Source of the DNA: Micromonospora chalcea
GTDB lineage: Bacteria > Actinomycetota > Actinomycetes > Mycobacteriales > Micromonosporaceae
Reading direction: 5' to 3'
Assembly: GCF_002926165.1 (NCBI RefSeq)
Contig: NZ_MAGP01000107.1
Coordinates: 20,353 to 84,352, forward strand
DNA length: 64,000 nucleotides
Shown: positions 1 to 19,097 of the stretch, piece after piece
How the letters are laid out: every line of letters begins with the position of its first letter
Position numbering within the stretch: the stretch's first letter is position 1
Notes under the pieces: model-generated
The model's input: only the letters and a program-made list of their open reading frames with translations
What the model was told of the DNA's origin: nothing
Database searches by the model: none
Translations under genes and position numbers: made by a program

Positions 1-176
1 TTGTACACCTGCTCGCTCGCAGCCTGCGGCGCGAACTGCAGCACCGTGAGCGCCTCCTTCGCGGGCAGGCCGCGGACGAGGTTGACCACCCGGCGCGCCT
101 TCATCGGCGAGATGCGCACGTGCCGCGCAACCGCCCGCGCGCCCGGAAGCACCGGAGCGTCGCCCTTTCCTGGCAT
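1..176 (-). CDS. rplV: 50S ribosomal protein L22 (5' part, cut by window edge)
   Basis: The first 58 codons are present; the rest lies before position 1. The translation starts [20 protein letters not shown] and continues with [16 protein letters not shown], the conserved N-terminal region of uL22, which lines the exit tunnel of the 50S subunit. It follows rpsS by 40 nt on the same strand, the normal S10-operon order (rpsS-rplV-rpsC). Confidence 0.93.
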   Translation of the reverse strand, partial: MPGKGDAPVLPGARAVARHVRISPMKARRVVNLVRGLPAKEALTVLQFAPQAASEQVY

Positions 177-216
177 CGCTGTAACCCCTTGTTCCTCTAT
201 CCGTATGCCCGCGGCG

Positions 217-498
217 TCAGCGCCGGCGGCTCTTCCGGTCGTCCTTCTCGTGACCCTTGAACGTGCGGGTCAGCGCGAACTCGCCGAGCTTGTGCCCGAC
301 CATGGCCTCGGTCACGAAGACCGGGACGTGCTTGCGTCCGTCGTGCACGGCGATCGTGTGACCCAGCATCTCCGGGATGATCGTCGAGCGGCGCGACCAG
401 GTCTTGATCACGTTCTTCGAGCCCTTGTCGTTCTGCGTCTCCACCTTCTTGAGCAGGTGGTCGTCGACGAACGGGCCCTTCTTCAGGCTGCGAGGCAT
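217..498 (-). CDS. rpsS: 30S ribosomal protein S19
   Basis: A 93-aa protein beginning [20 protein letters not shown] and containing the family signature around [17 protein letters not shown]. uS19 binds the 16S rRNA head with S13. Length is normal for the family. It lies 12 nt after rplB in the S10 operon and should be co-transcribed with it. Confidence 0.97.
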   Translation of the reverse strand: MPRSLKKGPFVDDHLLKKVETQNDKGSKNVIKTWSRRSTIIPEMLGHTIAVHDGRKHVPVFVTEAMVGHKLGEFALTRTFKGHEKDDRKSRRR

Positions 499-510
499 GT
501 CTTATCTCCC

Positions 511-1350
511 TCAGCCGCGCTTACGCGTGGCGTAGCGGCGGCGGACGATCAGCCGGTCGCTCGGCTGGCCCTTACGACGGGTGCGGCCCTCGGGCTTACC
601 CTGCGGGTTGACCGGGTGGCGACCACCGGAGGTCTTACCCTCACCACCACCGTGCGGGTGGTCGACCGGGTTCATCGCGACACCACGGACGGTCGGGCGC
701 TTGCCCTTCCACCGCATACGGCCGGCCTTGCCCCAGTTGATGTTCGACTGGTCGGCGTTGCCGATCTCGCCGATGCTGGCGCGGCAGCGCACGTCCACAC
801 GCCGGATCTCACCGGACGGCATACGCAGGGTCGCGTACGCGCCCTCACGGCCGAGCAGCTGGATGCCGACGCCGGCCGAGCGGGCCAGCTTGGCGCCGCC
901 ACCCGGACGCAGCTCCACGTTGTGGATGGTGGTACCGACCGGGATGTTGCGCAGCGGCAGGTTGTTGCCCGGCTTGATGTCGGCGCCCGGACCGGACTCG
1001 ACGCGGTCGCCCTGCTTCAGGTCCTTCGGCGCGATGATGTAGCGCTTCTCGCCGTCGGCGTAGTGCAGCAGCGCGATGCGCGCGGTGCGGTTCGGGTCGT
1101 ACTCGATGTGGGCGACCTTCGCCGGCACGCCGTCCTTGTCGACCCGCTTGAAGTCGATCAGACGGTACTGGCGCTTGTGACCGCCGCCGTGGTGCCGCGT
1201 GGTGATCCGGCCGTGGGCGTTGCGTCCGCCCTTCTTCGGCAGCGGAGCCAGCAGCGACTTCTCGGGCGTCGACCGGGTGATCTCGGCGAAGTCGGCAACG
1301 CTCGAGCCACGCCGGCCCGGCGTCGTCGGCTTGTACTTACGGATAGCCAT
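511..1350 (-). CDS. rplB: 50S ribosomal protein L2
   Basis: A 279-aa protein, full length for uL2. It starts [15 protein letters not shown] and has the C-terminal signature [17 protein letters not shown], which contains the conserved histidine near the peptidyl-transferase centre. uL2 is needed for subunit association and peptidyl transfer. It sits between rplW and rpsS in the S10 operon. Confidence 0.98.
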   Translation of the reverse strand: MAIRKYKPTTPGRRGSSVADFAEITRSTPEKSLLAPLPKKGGRNAHGRITTRHHGGGHKRQYRLIDFKRVDKDGVPAKVAHIEYDPNRTARIALLHYADGEKRYIIAPKDLKQGDRVESGPGADIKPGNNLPLRNIPVGTTIHNVELRPGGGAKLARSAGVGIQLLGREGAYATLRMPSGEIRRVDVRCRASIGEIGNADQSNINWGKAGRMRWKGKRPTVRGVAMNPVDHPHGGGEGKTSGGRHPVNPQGKPEGRTRRKGQPSDRLIVRRRYATRKRG

Positions 1351-1362
1351 TGTCTACACCCC

Positions 1363-1665
1363 TCAGCTGACCGGGCCGCCGAAGGCCTCGATACGGTCAC
1401 CGTCAGCCAGCTTCACCATCGCGCGCTTGGTGTCCTTGCGCTTGCCGAACCCGGTACGGGTCCGCTTGCGCTTGCCCTCGCGGTTGAGCGTGTTGACCGT
1501 CAGGACGCGGACGTTGAAGATCTGCTGGATAGCGATCTTGATCTCGGTCTTGTTGGCGTCCGGGTGCACCAGGAAGGTGTACCAGTTGCGGTTCAGCTCG
1601 CTGTAGCTCTTCTCCGAGACGACCGGCGCGACGATGACGTCACGCGGATCGGCGATCGTGCTCAC
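1363..1665 (-). CDS. rplW: 50S ribosomal protein L23
   Basis: A 100-aa protein ([20 protein letters not shown]) with the L23 signature [15 protein letters not shown]. uL23 sits at the tunnel exit and docks trigger factor and SRP. The GTG start overlaps the rplD stop by 4 nt (GTGA), so translation is probably coupled to L4. Confidence 0.97.
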   Translation of the reverse strand: MSTIADPRDVIVAPVVSEKSYSELNRNWYTFLVHPDANKTEIKIAIQQIFNVRVLTVNTLNREGKRKRTRTGFGKRKDTKRAMVKLADGDRIEAFGGPVS

Positions 1666-2327
1666 TTGCCATCCTCCTCGGTGGTCTCGGCGGGAACGCC
1701 CAGGAACTCGTCCAGGGCCTCCTTGGTGAAGACCACGTCGTCGGCCACCAGCACGTCGTAGGTGTTGAGCTGGCCGGCCTCGATCAGGTGCACCCGGCTG
1801 TCCCGCGCGTTGCGCAGGTTCCGCAGCGACACCCAGTTCAGCTCGTCGGTGCTGCTCAGCACGACCAGGACCCGACGGGCCTGGGTCAGCTTGGTCAGCG
1901 TGGCCAGGGCCGCCTTGGTGGACGGCTTCTCGCCCGAGACGAACGCCTCGACGACGTGCACCTGGCCGGCGCGGGCCCGGTCGGAGAGGGCGCCACGCAG
2001 GGCGGCGGCCTTCATCTTCTTCGGGGTGCGCTGGCTGTAGTCGCGCGGCACCGGGCCGTGGACCACGCCACCGCCGGCGAACTGCGGCGCGCGGGTCGAG
2101 CCCTGGCGGGCACGACCGGTGCCCTTCTGCTTGTACGGCTTCTTGCCTCCACCGGAGACCTCGCCGCGGGTCTTCGTCTTGTGCGTGCCCTGGCGGGCCG
2201 CCGCGAGCTGGGCCACCACGACCTGGTGCATCAGGGCGATGTTGGCCTGCGCGTCGAAGATGTCGGCCGGCAGCTCCACGGAGCCGCTCTTGGCGCCTTC
2301 GACGTTGATCACGTCAACGGTGGTCAC
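1662..2327 (-). CDS. rplD: 50S ribosomal protein L4
   Basis: A 221-aa uL4 protein. The extended loop [19 protein letters not shown] reaches into the exit tunnel and is clearly present. The GTG start overlaps the rplC stop by 4 nt (GTGA). In enterobacteria L4 autoregulates this operon; no matching leader could be identified here by eye. Confidence 0.97.
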   Translation of the reverse strand: MTTVDVINVEGAKSGSVELPADIFDAQANIALMHQVVVAQLAAARQGTHKTKTRGEVSGGGKKPYKQKGTGRARQGSTRAPQFAGGGVVHGPVPRDYSQRTPKKMKAAALRGALSDRARAGQVHVVEAFVSGEKPSTKAALATLTKLTQARRVLVVLSSTDELNWVSLRNLRNARDSRVHLIEAGQLNTYDVLVADDVVFTKEALDEFLGVPAETTEEDGK

Positions 2328-2989
2328 TTGGCCGCACCGCCCTTCTTCACCTTCGCCTTGGCCGCGGTGCGGACCAGGACCAGCGCGCCCTTCGGGCCAG
2401 GGATGGCGCCGCGGACGAGCAGGAGGTTGTTCTCGGTGTCGACCGCCTGGACGGTCAGGTTCTGGACGGTGTAGCGCACGCCACCCATCCGGCCCGCCAT
2501 CCGGGTGCCCTTGAAGACGCGACCCGGGGTCGCGCAGGCGCCGATCGAGCCGGGCGAGCGGTGCTTGCGCTCGACACCGTGGCTGGCGCGCAGACCGTGG
2601 AAGCCGTGCCGCTTCATCGGGCCGGCGTAGCCCTTGCCCTTGGTCTTGCCGGTCACGTCGATCACGGCGCCGGCCGGGAACTCCTCGACCGTGACCTCCT
2701 GGCCGGGCGCGTAGTCCGCGGCGTCGGAGGTGCGCAGCTCGACGATGTGCCGGCGCGGCGCGACGTCCGCCTTGGCGTAGTGCCCGGCGATCGGCTTCTT
2801 GACCTTGCGCGGGTCGATGACCCCGTACGCCAGCTGGACCGCGGAGTAGCCGTCCTTGTCGGCGCTACGAACCTGGCTCACGACGCACGGGCCGGCCTGA
2901 ACCACGGTCACGGGCACAACCTTGTTGTTGTCCCAGACCTGGGTCATGCCGAGCTTGGCGCCCAGGATCCCCTTGACTTGCCTGTCCAT
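2324..2989 (-). CDS. rplC: 50S ribosomal protein L3
   Basis: A 221-aa uL3 protein starting [20 protein letters not shown] with the signature [19 protein letters not shown] near the peptidyl-transferase centre. Normal length. It lies 11 nt after rpsJ and overlaps rplD, so it is the second gene of the S10 operon. Confidence 0.98.
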   Translation of the reverse strand: MDRQVKGILGAKLGMTQVWDNNKVVPVTVVQAGPCVVSQVRSADKDGYSAVQLAYGVIDPRKVKKPIAGHYAKADVAPRRHIVELRTSDAADYAPGQEVTVEEFPAGAVIDVTGKTKGKGYAGPMKRHGFHGLRASHGVERKHRSPGSIGACATPGRVFKGTRMAGRMGGVRYTVQNLTVQAVDTENNLLLVRGAIPGPKGALVLVRTAAKAKVKKGGAAK

Positions 2990-3000
2990 TTGTCCGGTCC

Positions 3001-3309
3001 CTACAGCTTGATCTCGATGTCGACGCCAGCCGGCAGGTCGAGGCGCATGAGCGAGTCGACCGTCTTCGGGGTCGGGTCGATGATGTCGATCAGACGCTTG
3101 TGCGTACGCATCTCGAAGTGCTCGCGCGAGTCCTTGTACTTGTGCGGCGAGCGGATGACGCAGAAACGGTTGATCTCCGTGGGCAGCGGCACCGGGCCAG
3201 CGACCTGCGCCCCGGTACGCGTCACCGTCTCGACGATCTTCCGAGCCGAGGAGTCGACGACCTCGTGGTCATAGGCCTTGAGCCGGATGCGGATCTTCTG
3301 TCCCGCCAT
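3001..3309 (-). CDS. rpsJ: 30S ribosomal protein S10 (NusE)
   Basis: A 102-aa protein starting [20 protein letters not shown], typical uS10 length. The open frame extends upstream, but this ATG matches the family N-terminus and is preceded by a GAAGGAACAGAAGCCACC-type leader. uS10 also acts as NusE in transcription antitermination. First gene of the S10 operon. Confidence 0.97.
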
Positions 3310-3664
3310 GGTGGCTTCTGTTCCTTCTCTCGATGCCGCTGTGTTGCGGGCGCCTGTACCGGCTGGCACAGGCCCACTTCCGCCGACCCCCGCGGTCGGG
3401 CGTGTCGCGCCCGTGGGCCAGGCTCCGCCCCGGGACTCCGGAGCGATTCTCTGACCACGCGGTGGGTCATGGCGCCGATCGCGGGGGCCGCGACCTGGAC
3501 GCCGCGCGAGGGTGGTTGACCGCCGATGGCGATCAACCACCCTACGCGAGACAGTCTGACTCCCGGAGGTCCAGCGTCAACCGGACGCAGGCGACCGACT
3601 GTCGTTACGCAACCTGACTAGTATGCCGCACGACCGGCGGCGACGCTAATCGGGGTTACCCAGC
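3310..3664 (-). promoter_or_regulatory. S10 operon upstream region (no gene)
   Basis: These 355 bases between tuf and rpsJ hold no plausible gene. The open frames crossing it are extensions of rpsJ or shadows. It must carry the S10 operon promoter and 5' leader and the 3' end of the tuf transcript. I could not assign -10/-35 boxes with confidence. Confidence 0.5.
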
Positions 3665-4858
3665 TCACTTGATGATCTTGGTGACGCGACCCGCGCCGAC
3701 CGTACGACCACCCTCGCGGATCGCGAACTTCAGGTTCTCCTCCATGGCGATGGGCTGGATCAGCTTCACCGTCATCGAGGTGTTGTCGCCCGGCATGACC
3801 ATCTCGGTGCCCTCGGGCAGCGTGACGACGCCGGTGACGTCCGTGGTCCGGAAGTAGAACTGCGGGCGGTAGTTCTGGAAGAACGGGGTGTGCCGGCCGC
3901 CCTCCTCCTTGGAGAGGATGTAGACCGTCGCCTCGAACTCCGTGTGCGGGGTCGTGGTGCCCGGCTTGATGACGACCATGCCGCGCTCGACGTCCTCGCG
4001 CTTGATGCCGCGCAGCAGCAGACCGACGTTCTCACCCGCGCGGGCCTCGTCGAGCAGCTTGCGGAACATCTCGATGCCGGTGCAGGTGGTCTTCATCGAC
4101 TTCTCACGGATGCCGACGATCTCCACCTCCTCGTTCGGCTTGAGGATGCCGCGCTCGGCGCGACCGGTCACCACGGTGCCGCGACCGGTGATCGTGAAGA
4201 CGTCCTCGATGGGCATGAGGAACGGCTTCTCGGTCTCGCGCTCCGGCTGCGGGATCGCGGTGTCCACGGCGTTCATCAGGTCCAGGAGCTTCCCGGTCCA
4301 CTCCGGGTCACCCTCCAGGGCCTTCAGCGCCGAGACCCGGACGACCGGCAGGTCGTCACCCGGGTACTCCTGCGAGGAGAGCAGCTCACGGACCTCGAGC
4401 TCGACGAGCTCCAGGAGCTCCTCGTCGTCGACCATGTCGCTCTTGTTGAGCGCCACGACGATGTACGGCACACCGACCTGACGGGCCAGCAGCACGTGCT
4501 CGCGGGTCTGCGGCATCGGGCCGTCGGTCGCCGCCACCACCAGGATCGCGCCGTCCATCTGCGCGGCACCGGTGATCATGTTCTTGATGTAGTCGGCGTG
4601 ACCGGGGCAGTCGACGTGCGCGTAGTGACGCGCCTCGGTCTGGTACTCGACGTGCGCGATGGAGATCGTGATGCCGCGGGCCTTCTCCTCCGGCGCCTTG
4701 TCGATCTCGTCGAACGGCGTGTACGGGTTCAGGTCCGGGTACTGGTCGTGCAGGACCTTGGTGATGGCCGCCGTCAGCGTCGTCTTACCGTGGTCGATGT
4801 GACCAATGGTGCCGATGTTGACGTGCGGCTTAGTCCGCTCGAACTTCGCCTTCGCCAC
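3665..4858 (-). CDS. tuf: Elongation factor Tu
   Basis: A 397-aa GTPase that delivers aminoacyl-tRNA to the ribosome. G1 motif [12 protein letters not shown]3 DCPGHADY and G4 NKSD are intact. The GTG start ([16 protein letters not shown]) has an AGGAGG site about 7 nt upstream; the longer open frame upstream is non-coding. The sequence [17 protein letters not shown] is wild-type for the domain II/III region. Last gene of the str operon, 223 nt after fusA, so it may also have its own promoter. Confidence 0.98.
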   Translation of the reverse strand: MAKAKFERTKPHVNIGTIGHIDHGKTTLTAAITKVLHDQYPDLNPYTPFDEIDKAPEEKARGITISIAHVEYQTEARHYAHVDCPGHADYIKNMITGAAQMDGAILVVAATDGPMPQTREHVLLARQVGVPYIVVALNKSDMVDDEELLELVELEVRELLSSQEYPGDDLPVVRVSALKALEGDPEWTGKLLDLMNAVDTAIPQPERETEKPFLMPIEDVFTITGRGTVVTGRAERGILKPNEEVEIVGIREKSMKTTCTGIEMFRKLLDEARAGENVGLLLRGIKREDVERGMVVIKPGTTTPHTEFEATVYILSKEEGGRHTPFFQNYRPQFYFRTTDVTGVVTLPEGTEMVMPGDNTSMTVKLIQPIAMEENLKFAIREGGRTVGAGRVTKIIK

Positions 4859-5025
4859 TGGTGTCCTCCTGTGGACTTTCTTGGTTCGTTCGCCCCGGCG
4901 CGCCGTTCGGCGCTTAGGACTCTGTCGACAGCCTTTCCGGCCGGAAGGCCGGAGAGCTTTTGTGGGTTCTGCGGCGATGAAGCCTACAGGCCCGGTCTCA
5001 CGCAATCCGATCGAGGTGGCCGCGG

Positions 5026-5043
5026 GCGGGAGAACCCTCCCGC
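5026..5043 (-). terminator. Hairpin between fusA and tuf
   Basis: GCGGGAG-AACC-CTCCCGC, a 7-bp perfect stem with a 4-nt loop, about 40 nt after the fusA stop. There is no T-tract. It could be a partial terminator or a processing structure that lets tuf be expressed at its own level. Confidence 0.4.
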
Positions 5044-5081
5044 GACCGCCCTCGTGTCATCGGATCAGCCGAGGGTGAGTG

Positions 5082-7178
<2,097 letters not shown>

Positions 7179-7218
7179 TTCAATCCCTACTTATCGTCGT
7201 CTCGACACAACTGGTGGC

Positions 7219-7246
7219 GGTTCCGGCGCCTGCCGGCGCCGGAACC
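7219..7246 (-). terminator. Perfect 12-bp hairpin between rpsG and fusA
   Basis: The arms GGTTCCGGCGCC and GGCGCCGGAACC pair perfectly over a 4-nt loop (TGCC), immediately after the rpsG stop and 41 nt before the fusA start. No T-tract follows. Given the operon context it may be an mRNA processing or stability element rather than a full terminator. Confidence 0.5.
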
Positions 7247-7253
7247 TCAGGTG

Positions 7254-7724
7254 TTACCAGCGGTAGTGCGCGAAGGCCTTGTTGGACTCGGCCATCTTGT
7301 GCGTGTCCTCACGCCGCTTGACGGCGGCGCCGAGGCCGTTGCTCGCGTCCAGCAGCTCGTTCATCAGCCGCTCGACCATGGTCTTCTCGCGCCGGGCCCG
7401 GGAGTAGGTCACCAGCCAGCGCAGACCGAGCGTGGTCGCGCGGGACGGCCGGACCTCGACCGGAACCTGGTAGGTGGCGCCACCGACACGGCGGCTGCGC
7501 ACCTCGAGGGTCGGCTTGACGTTGTCCATCGCGCGCTTGAGCGTGACGACGGGGTCGGTGCCGGACTTCTCGCGGCAGCCCTCCAGGGCGGCGTACACGA
7601 TGCGCTCGGCGAGCTGACGCTTGCCGCGCAGCAGGATCTTGTTCACCAGCTGGGTGACCAGGGGCGAGTTGTACACCGGGTCAGCGACCAGCGGCTTCCG
7701 CGGAGCGGGTCCCTTACGCGGCAT
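7254..7724 (-). CDS. rpsG: 30S ribosomal protein S7
   Basis: A 156-aa uS7 protein ([20 protein letters not shown]) with signature residues around [19 protein letters not shown]. Normal length. It nucleates assembly of the 30S head. One nt separates its start from the rpsL stop, so the two are tightly coupled. Confidence 0.98.
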   Translation of the reverse strand: MPRKGPAPRKPLVADPVYNSPLVTQLVNKILLRGKRQLAERIVYAALEGCREKSGTDPVVTLKRAMDNVKPTLEVRSRRVGGATYQVPVEVRPSRATTLGLRWLVTYSRARREKTMVERLMNELLDASNGLGAAVKRREDTHKMAESNKAFAHYRW

Positions 7725-7725
7725 G

Positions 7726-8100
7726 TCAGCTCTTCTCCTTCTTCGCGCCGTAGCGGCTGCGAGCCTGCTTGCGGTTGCGGACACCCTGGGTGTCCAGCGA
7801 GCCGCGCACGATCTTGTACCGCACGCCGGGGAGGTCCTTCACACGACCGCCGCGCACGAGCACGATCGAGTGCTCCTGAAGGTTGTGGCCGACGCCCGGG
7901 ATGTAGGCGGTCACCTCGATCTGGCTGCTGAGCTTGACACGGGCGACCTTGCGCAGCGCCGAGTTCGGCTTCTTCGGGGTGGTGGTGTACACGCGGGTGC
8001 ACACGCCGCGCCGCTGGGGAGACCCCTTGAGCGCCGGGGTCTTGGTCTTGGTCGTCTTGGCCTGACGGCCCTTTCGGACCAACTGCTGAATGGTGGGCAC
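7726..8100 (-). CDS. rpsL: 30S ribosomal protein S12
   Basis: A 124-aa uS12 protein. The two regions where streptomycin resistance arises are wild-type ([13 protein letters not shown] and [12 protein letters not shown], i.e. K43 and K88 equivalents), so ribosomal streptomycin resistance is not expected. GTG start ([12 protein letters not shown]). First gene of the str operon. Confidence 0.98.
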   Translation of the reverse strand: MPTIQQLVRKGRQAKTTKTKTPALKGSPQRRGVCTRVYTTTPKKPNSALRKVARVKLSSQIEVTAYIPGVGHNLQEHSIVLVRGGRVKDLPGVRYKIVRGSLDTQGVRNRKQARSRYGAKKEKS

Positions 8101-8602
8101 CGGGTTTCTCCGCTCCCTTCGGCCGCTGCGAGGCGACCGCGCCGTCTGCTCCAGCCGTCCGGATGGGCGGCTCTCCTACATTCCAACCGGGGCCGCCTGA
8201 CGGCGTCCCAGCACCCGCGGTCGGGCGTGTCGCCCAAGTCACGGTCCCGGTGCCGGCCGCTGGCGCGTCGTACCGGGTTGTTTGGTCTTGATGGTGCGAC
8301 CGCGCGATTCACCGGCTGACCGGTTCCAGCGCACGCACGCATTGCCCGGGCGAGCCCGGGCACAAGGGGAAAGAGTACCTACCACAGCCGCGCCGGTCAA
8401 AACGGATGGGTCGGGAGGACCGCTGCCGCGGTCCGCCGGGCCGGTCTCCGGATCGCCGACGCGCCCATGATGGGCACCTACAGTGACAAGTGTACCGGCT
8501 CGTCCGCCGCGCGGCCCGGCGGCCCCGACACAGCCCACCCCCCGGGCACCCGGACATACCGGTCGCGGCAGGTCACCGGCCGCACCGGCCCCACCGGGGA
8601 CC
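8101..8602 (-). promoter_or_regulatory. str operon upstream region (no gene)
   Basis: About 500 bases between the downstream end of a membrane-protein gene and rpsL. Open frames here have shadow-type composition and no family resemblance. It should hold the str operon promoter and leader; no unambiguous promoter boxes were seen. Confidence 0.45.
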
Positions 8603-9202
8603 TCAGGTGATCTGCACCACGAGGGCCAGCCCGAGCCCGACCAGGCTGAACAGCAGCCCCACCCCGCCGCAGGAGAGCCCGGCCACGGCCAGGCCGGCGC
8701 CGGTGAACCGCACCGCCGGCGGCGGCGCCGGCCGCCGGATCTGCCGCCGGGCCAGCAGCCCGGCGACCACCGCGCCGACCCCGATCAGCGCGCCGAGCAC
8801 GGTGAACGCGCCCGCCGCCCAGGCGCCACCGTAGTCCGGCCCGGCGATACCGAAGCAGAAGACCAGAAGAGAAACCAGAATCGCGGCGATCCCCGCGATC
8901 AACGAGCCGATGGCGAGCCCCGAGGTGACCGGCGGCACGTCCAGGTGGACCACCCCGAACGGCGTACCCGGCACCGCGTCGACCCGCTTCGGCGGCCGCG
9001 GCGCCTCGGCCGGCGGCGGCGGGAACGCCGGCCCCCAGCCCCCGTGGCCGGGCGCGCTTCCCGGCGCCGGCCACCCGCCGCCGTGACCCGGCGCGTTCCC
9101 CGGGTACGCCCCGTGCGGGTGATGCGCCGGCGCGGACGCGGAACCCGGCGGATACGGCCCCGGGCGGTTCGGGTCGCCTCCCGGCGCGGCCGGTTCCGTC
9201 AC
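8603..9202 (-). CDS. Small membrane protein with Pro/Gly-rich N-terminus (DUF4190-like)
   Basis: 199 aa. Residues 1-75 are Pro/Gly/His-rich and probably disordered in the cytoplasm. About residues 95-195 hold hydrophobic segments (SGLAIGSLIAGIAAILVSLL, GALIGVGAVVAGLLARRQI, GLAVAGLSCGGVGLLFSLVG), the pattern of DUF4190-type proteins. The GTG start has AGGAGG 5 nt upstream, which rules out the slightly longer frame. Function unknown. It lies between the str operon and rpoC with another small membrane protein on the same strand. Confidence 0.8.
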   Translation of the reverse strand: MTEPAAPGGDPNRPGPYPPGSASAPAHHPHGAYPGNAPGHGGGWPAPGSAPGHGGWGPAFPPPPAEAPRPPKRVDAVPGTPFGVVHLDVPPVTSGLAIGSLIAGIAAILVSLLVFCFGIAGPDYGGAWAAGAFTVLGALIGVGAVVAGLLARRQIRRPAPPPAVRFTGAGLAVAGLSCGGVGLLFSLVGLGLALVVQIT

Positions 9203-9305
9203 GGTTCCTCCTGTCCACACCCGCCCGCCACCCGGCGGACACCGGCCAGGCTACCGTCGCCGGTCACGGCCGGGTGGGCGGGCGCGGCTCCGCTCCCCCG
9301 CCCGG

Positions 9306-9674
9306 TCAGTCGAAGTTCGGTGCGAAGTCGTGGCCGAACGAGCCGTCGGCGTACCGGACCACGCCGATCACCACCGCCGCCACCACCGCCGCCGCGGTCA
9401 GCACCAGGCCGGTCCGCGCCATCTGCTCGCCGCGTCGCAGCCAGTCGCCGCCGGTGAGATAACCACCAGATGTGTACGCCTCGCGGCGCGCCTGCCGGGC
9501 CAGCGTGAGCGCGATCGTGGCCGGCACCGCGCCGCCGATGAACAGACCGGTGAGCGCGCCGATCAGGCCGAGCGCGAAGACCGCCCGCGCCTTGGTGGAG
9601 CGGACCGGCTCCGGGTCGTGCGGATGGCGGTGCGCCTGCGGCACGACGGGCGCCGGCCCGGGCACTGTCGTCAT
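9306..9674 (-). CDS. Small membrane protein, function unknown
   Basis: 122 aa from ATG 9674 (MTTVPGPAPVV); an ATG at 9686 is an alternative and neither has a well-spaced ribosome site. Two hydrophobic segments (AVFALGLIGALTGLFIGGAV and TGLVLTAAAVVAAVVIGVV) flank a basic linker (RQARREAY). This resembles DUF4190-type membrane proteins. It lies between the rpoC terminator and another membrane protein; no role can be assigned. Confidence 0.7.
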   Translation of the reverse strand: MTTVPGPAPVVPQAHRHPHDPEPVRSTKARAVFALGLIGALTGLFIGGAVPATIALTLARQARREAYTSGGYLTGGDWLRRGEQMARTGLVLTAAAVVAAVVIGVVRYADGSFGHDFAPNFD

Positions 9675-9728
9675 GCCCTCCATCATGCCCCGGAACCGGT
9701 TCCCGGTCCCGGCAAGCCGGCCCGGACG

Positions 9729-9764
9729 CGACGAGGCCCCCGGCTGCTGCCGGGGGCCTCGTCG
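9729..9764 (-). terminator. rpoBC terminator
   Basis: A 16-bp GC-rich perfect stem (arm CGACGAGGCCCCCGGC, loop TGCT) starting about 12 nt after the rpoC stop. The short T-run (TTT) is on the plus-strand side, so in the rpoC direction it acts as a stem without a T-tract, common in actinobacteria. Confidence 0.75.
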
Positions 9765-9775
9765 TTTCCTACTGC

Positions 9776-13663
<3,888 letters not shown>

Positions 13664-13784
13664 TATGTCCCCTATGTCGTCGTCTTTACAGCTAGATCAT
13701 GGGCGGGGTCGGGGGCCGGCCGGCCCGCGTCGGGATCAAGCCTGACCGCCCAGAGCGGGCCGGTCGGCCCCCCGACCTCACCAC

Positions 13785-17216
<3,432 letters not shown>

Positions 17217-17788
17217 GATGCGTCCTTCCGAGGACCGGTGCTGCAGAACGGCTGGTACGCGTGCACTCCAATGACCCCACCAGAATTATCCGTAAACGGA
17301 CATTTCCGAGCAGGGGTCAAGTCGGAAGGCAGCGCAAACTAGCAGTGTAGCCGAGAGGCTAACCGCTGTCCAGCCCACCCCGCAGGTCGTCGCGGAACAA
17401 GCCCTGGGACCTCGGAAAACCGGGTCGTCCGGGCCGCTCGGAACGCGACGCTCCTGCCGGTCCGCTCGGGTGCCGCGGCGGCGGTGCTGCCGTTGCCATT
17501 ACCCGAGTGGCGGCCGTTGCAAGCGCGGAAAGTCTTGCTGATGTCAGCGTGCCTGGCAGGCCGGTGCCGCGTCAAGGGCCGGTTACCGGTCGGGGTGTCT
17601 TTCCCACCGACGGGCTACCGACAGACGCCACTGACCAGCCGGCACACGGGCCGTCGTACGCCCTGCTCACACCGCTGCCGTCCGGGACCACCAACACGGC
17701 GGGCGGCGATCCGATTCCGGATCACCGCCCGCCGCGACGCGGTGTGCCCCGGCTCACGTGAGCCGGACGCGCGTCAGGTGGAGCAAGG
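17217..17788 (-). promoter_or_regulatory. rpoB upstream region with candidate promoter (no gene)
   Basis: 572 bases between rplL and rpoB with no convincing gene. On the minus strand TTGACC (17315-17320) precedes an AT-rich TACGGATAAT (17285-17294) by about 20 nt; this could be the rpoB promoter although the spacing is long. A separate hairpin near 17.7 kb probably ends the rplJL transcript. Confidence 0.4.
17699..17732 (-). terminator. Terminator-like hairpin after rplL
   Basis: Arms GCGGGCGGCGATCC and GGATCACCGCCCGC pair with one C-A mismatch around a short loop, 57 nt after the rplL stop. Likely end of the rplJ-rplL transcript, separating it from rpoB. Confidence 0.6.
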
Positions 17789-18178
17789 TCACTTCATGGT
17801 GACCTTGGCGCCCTCGCCCTCGAGCTTGGCCTTGGCCTTCTCGGCGGTCTCCTTGTTGACCTTCTCCAGGACGGCCTTCGGCGCGGCCTCGACCAGGTCC
17901 TTGGCCTCCTTGAGGCCCAGGCCGGTCAGCTCACGCACGACCTTGATGACCTGGATCTTCTTGCCACCGTCGGCGTCGAGGATGACGTCGAACTCGTCCT
18001 TCTCCTCCTCGGCCGGGGCGGCAGCGCCGCCGGCGGCCGGGGCGCCCGCGGCCACGGCGACCGGAGCGGCGGCGGTGACCTCGAAGGTCTCCTCGAACTG
18101 CTTCACGAACTCGGAGAGCTCGATCAGCGTCATCTCCTTGAACGCGTCGAGCAGCTCGTCGGTGCTGAGCTTCGCCAT
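17789..18178 (-). CDS. rplL: 50S ribosomal protein L7/L12
   Basis: 129 aa starting [20 protein letters not shown]. It has an N-terminal dimerisation helix, an Ala/Gly-rich hinge ([17 protein letters not shown]) and the C-terminal factor-binding domain ([20 protein letters not shown]). Forms the L12 stalk that recruits EF-Tu and EF-G. 54 nt after rplJ. Confidence 0.97.
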   Translation of the reverse strand: MAKLSTDELLDAFKEMTLIELSEFVKQFEETFEVTAAAPVAVAAGAPAAGGAAAPAEEEKDEFDVILDADGGKKIQVIKVVRELTGLGLKEAKDLVEAAPKAVLEKVNKETAEKAKAKLEGEGAKVTMK

Positions 18179-18232
18179 GTCTGGCGTCCTTTCTCGCAAT
18201 GAAAACTAAGAACGTGGTGCGCCGGGAGGGCC

Positions 18233-18781
18233 TCAGGCCGCCTCGGCGCCCTCCTGCTCGCGCTTCTTGTCCGCCAGGGCGGCCGCCGCGCGGGCGGCCT
18301 TGGAGAGCGGCGCCTGGAACAGGGCCGCGGCCTTGCTCAGGTTGCCCTTCATCGCGCCGGCCAGCTTGGCCAGCAGCACCTCGCGGGACTCCAGGTCGGC
18401 GAGCTTCGTGACCTCGGCCGCGGAAATGGCCTTGCCCTCGAAGACACCGCCCTTGATGACGAGCTTCGGGTTGGCCTTCGCGAAGTCGCGAAGCCCCTTC
18501 GCCGCCTCGACGACGTCGCCCGAAACGAAAGTCAGCGCGGTAGGACCGGAGAACAGCTCGTCGAGGCCGGAGATGCCCGCATCGGCCGCGGCACGCTTGG
18601 CAAGCGTGTTCTTCGCGACCGTGTAGCTGGTCTCCTTGCCGAGCGAGCGCCGCAGCTGGGTGAGCTGCGAAACCGTGAGCCCGCGGTACTCGGTGAGCAC
18701 GGTCGCCCCCGCGTTGCGGAAGCTCTCGGTCAGCTCGGCGACGGCCGTGGCCTTGTCGGCCCGGATCGGCTTGTCCGCCAT
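18233..18781 (-). CDS. rplJ: 50S ribosomal protein L10
   Basis: 182 aa from ATG 18781 ([20 protein letters not shown]); the open frame extends upstream but this is the family N-terminus and has GAGGAGG just before it. Contains [19 protein letters not shown]. uL10 anchors L12 dimers and in many bacteria binds its own leader RNA. Confidence 0.97.
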   Translation of the reverse strand: MADKPIRADKATAVAELTESFRNAGATVLTEYRGLTVSQLTQLRRSLGKETSYTVAKNTLAKRAAADAGISGLDELFSGPTALTFVSGDVVEAAKGLRDFAKANPKLVIKGGVFEGKAISAAEVTKLADLESREVLLAKLAGAMKGNLSKAAALFQAPLSKAARAAAALADKKREQEGAEAA

Positions 18782-19097
18782 GTCCCTCCTCTCTCGTTGC
18801 TCGGAGCTGGTACGCCGGCGACGAGCCAAGGCTCGACGGCGGCGGCGGAGGCATCACGACAACGAAAAAGCCCCGGCGCAGGGCGCACGGGGCGAGGGCC
18901 GGCGGCACGGGCACAGTCGGCGGACCATGCATGACACCGATTTCGCTTACCGCCCTGCGCGGGTCGCCCGTCGTCGCGGGACCTTCGACCGTGCCGGGGC
19001 ACGGTGACCAGCGGTCTTTGGGTGGAACTACCGCACCAGGTTACGCGACCGGGACCGCAGCGCCAAATCGCGCCCCGGTGCTCCCGGTCACCGCGCC
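18782..19097 (-). promoter_or_regulatory. rplJL leader region (L10-leader-like)
   Basis: 316 bases upstream of rplJ without a gene of their own. On the minus strand it contains a GC-rich hairpin followed by a T-tract within the transcribed leader, the arrangement of L10-type autogenous attenuation leaders. The promoter should lie further upstream, near 18.95-19.05 kb. Confidence 0.5.
18865..18893 (-). terminator. Attenuator in the rplJL leader
   Basis: On the minus strand GCCCCG...CGGGGC is followed by TTTTT, an intrinsic terminator, 84 nt before the rplJ start. Position inside the leader suggests that read-through is controlled, by L10 or L10-L12 binding as known in other bacteria. Confidence 0.6.

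Noticed and set aside
1..1761. 586-aa plus-strand open frame across the S10 operon
   Set aside because: Antisense shadow of rplV, rpsS, rplB and rplW caused by GC-rich codon bias; no ribosome site or family resemblance.
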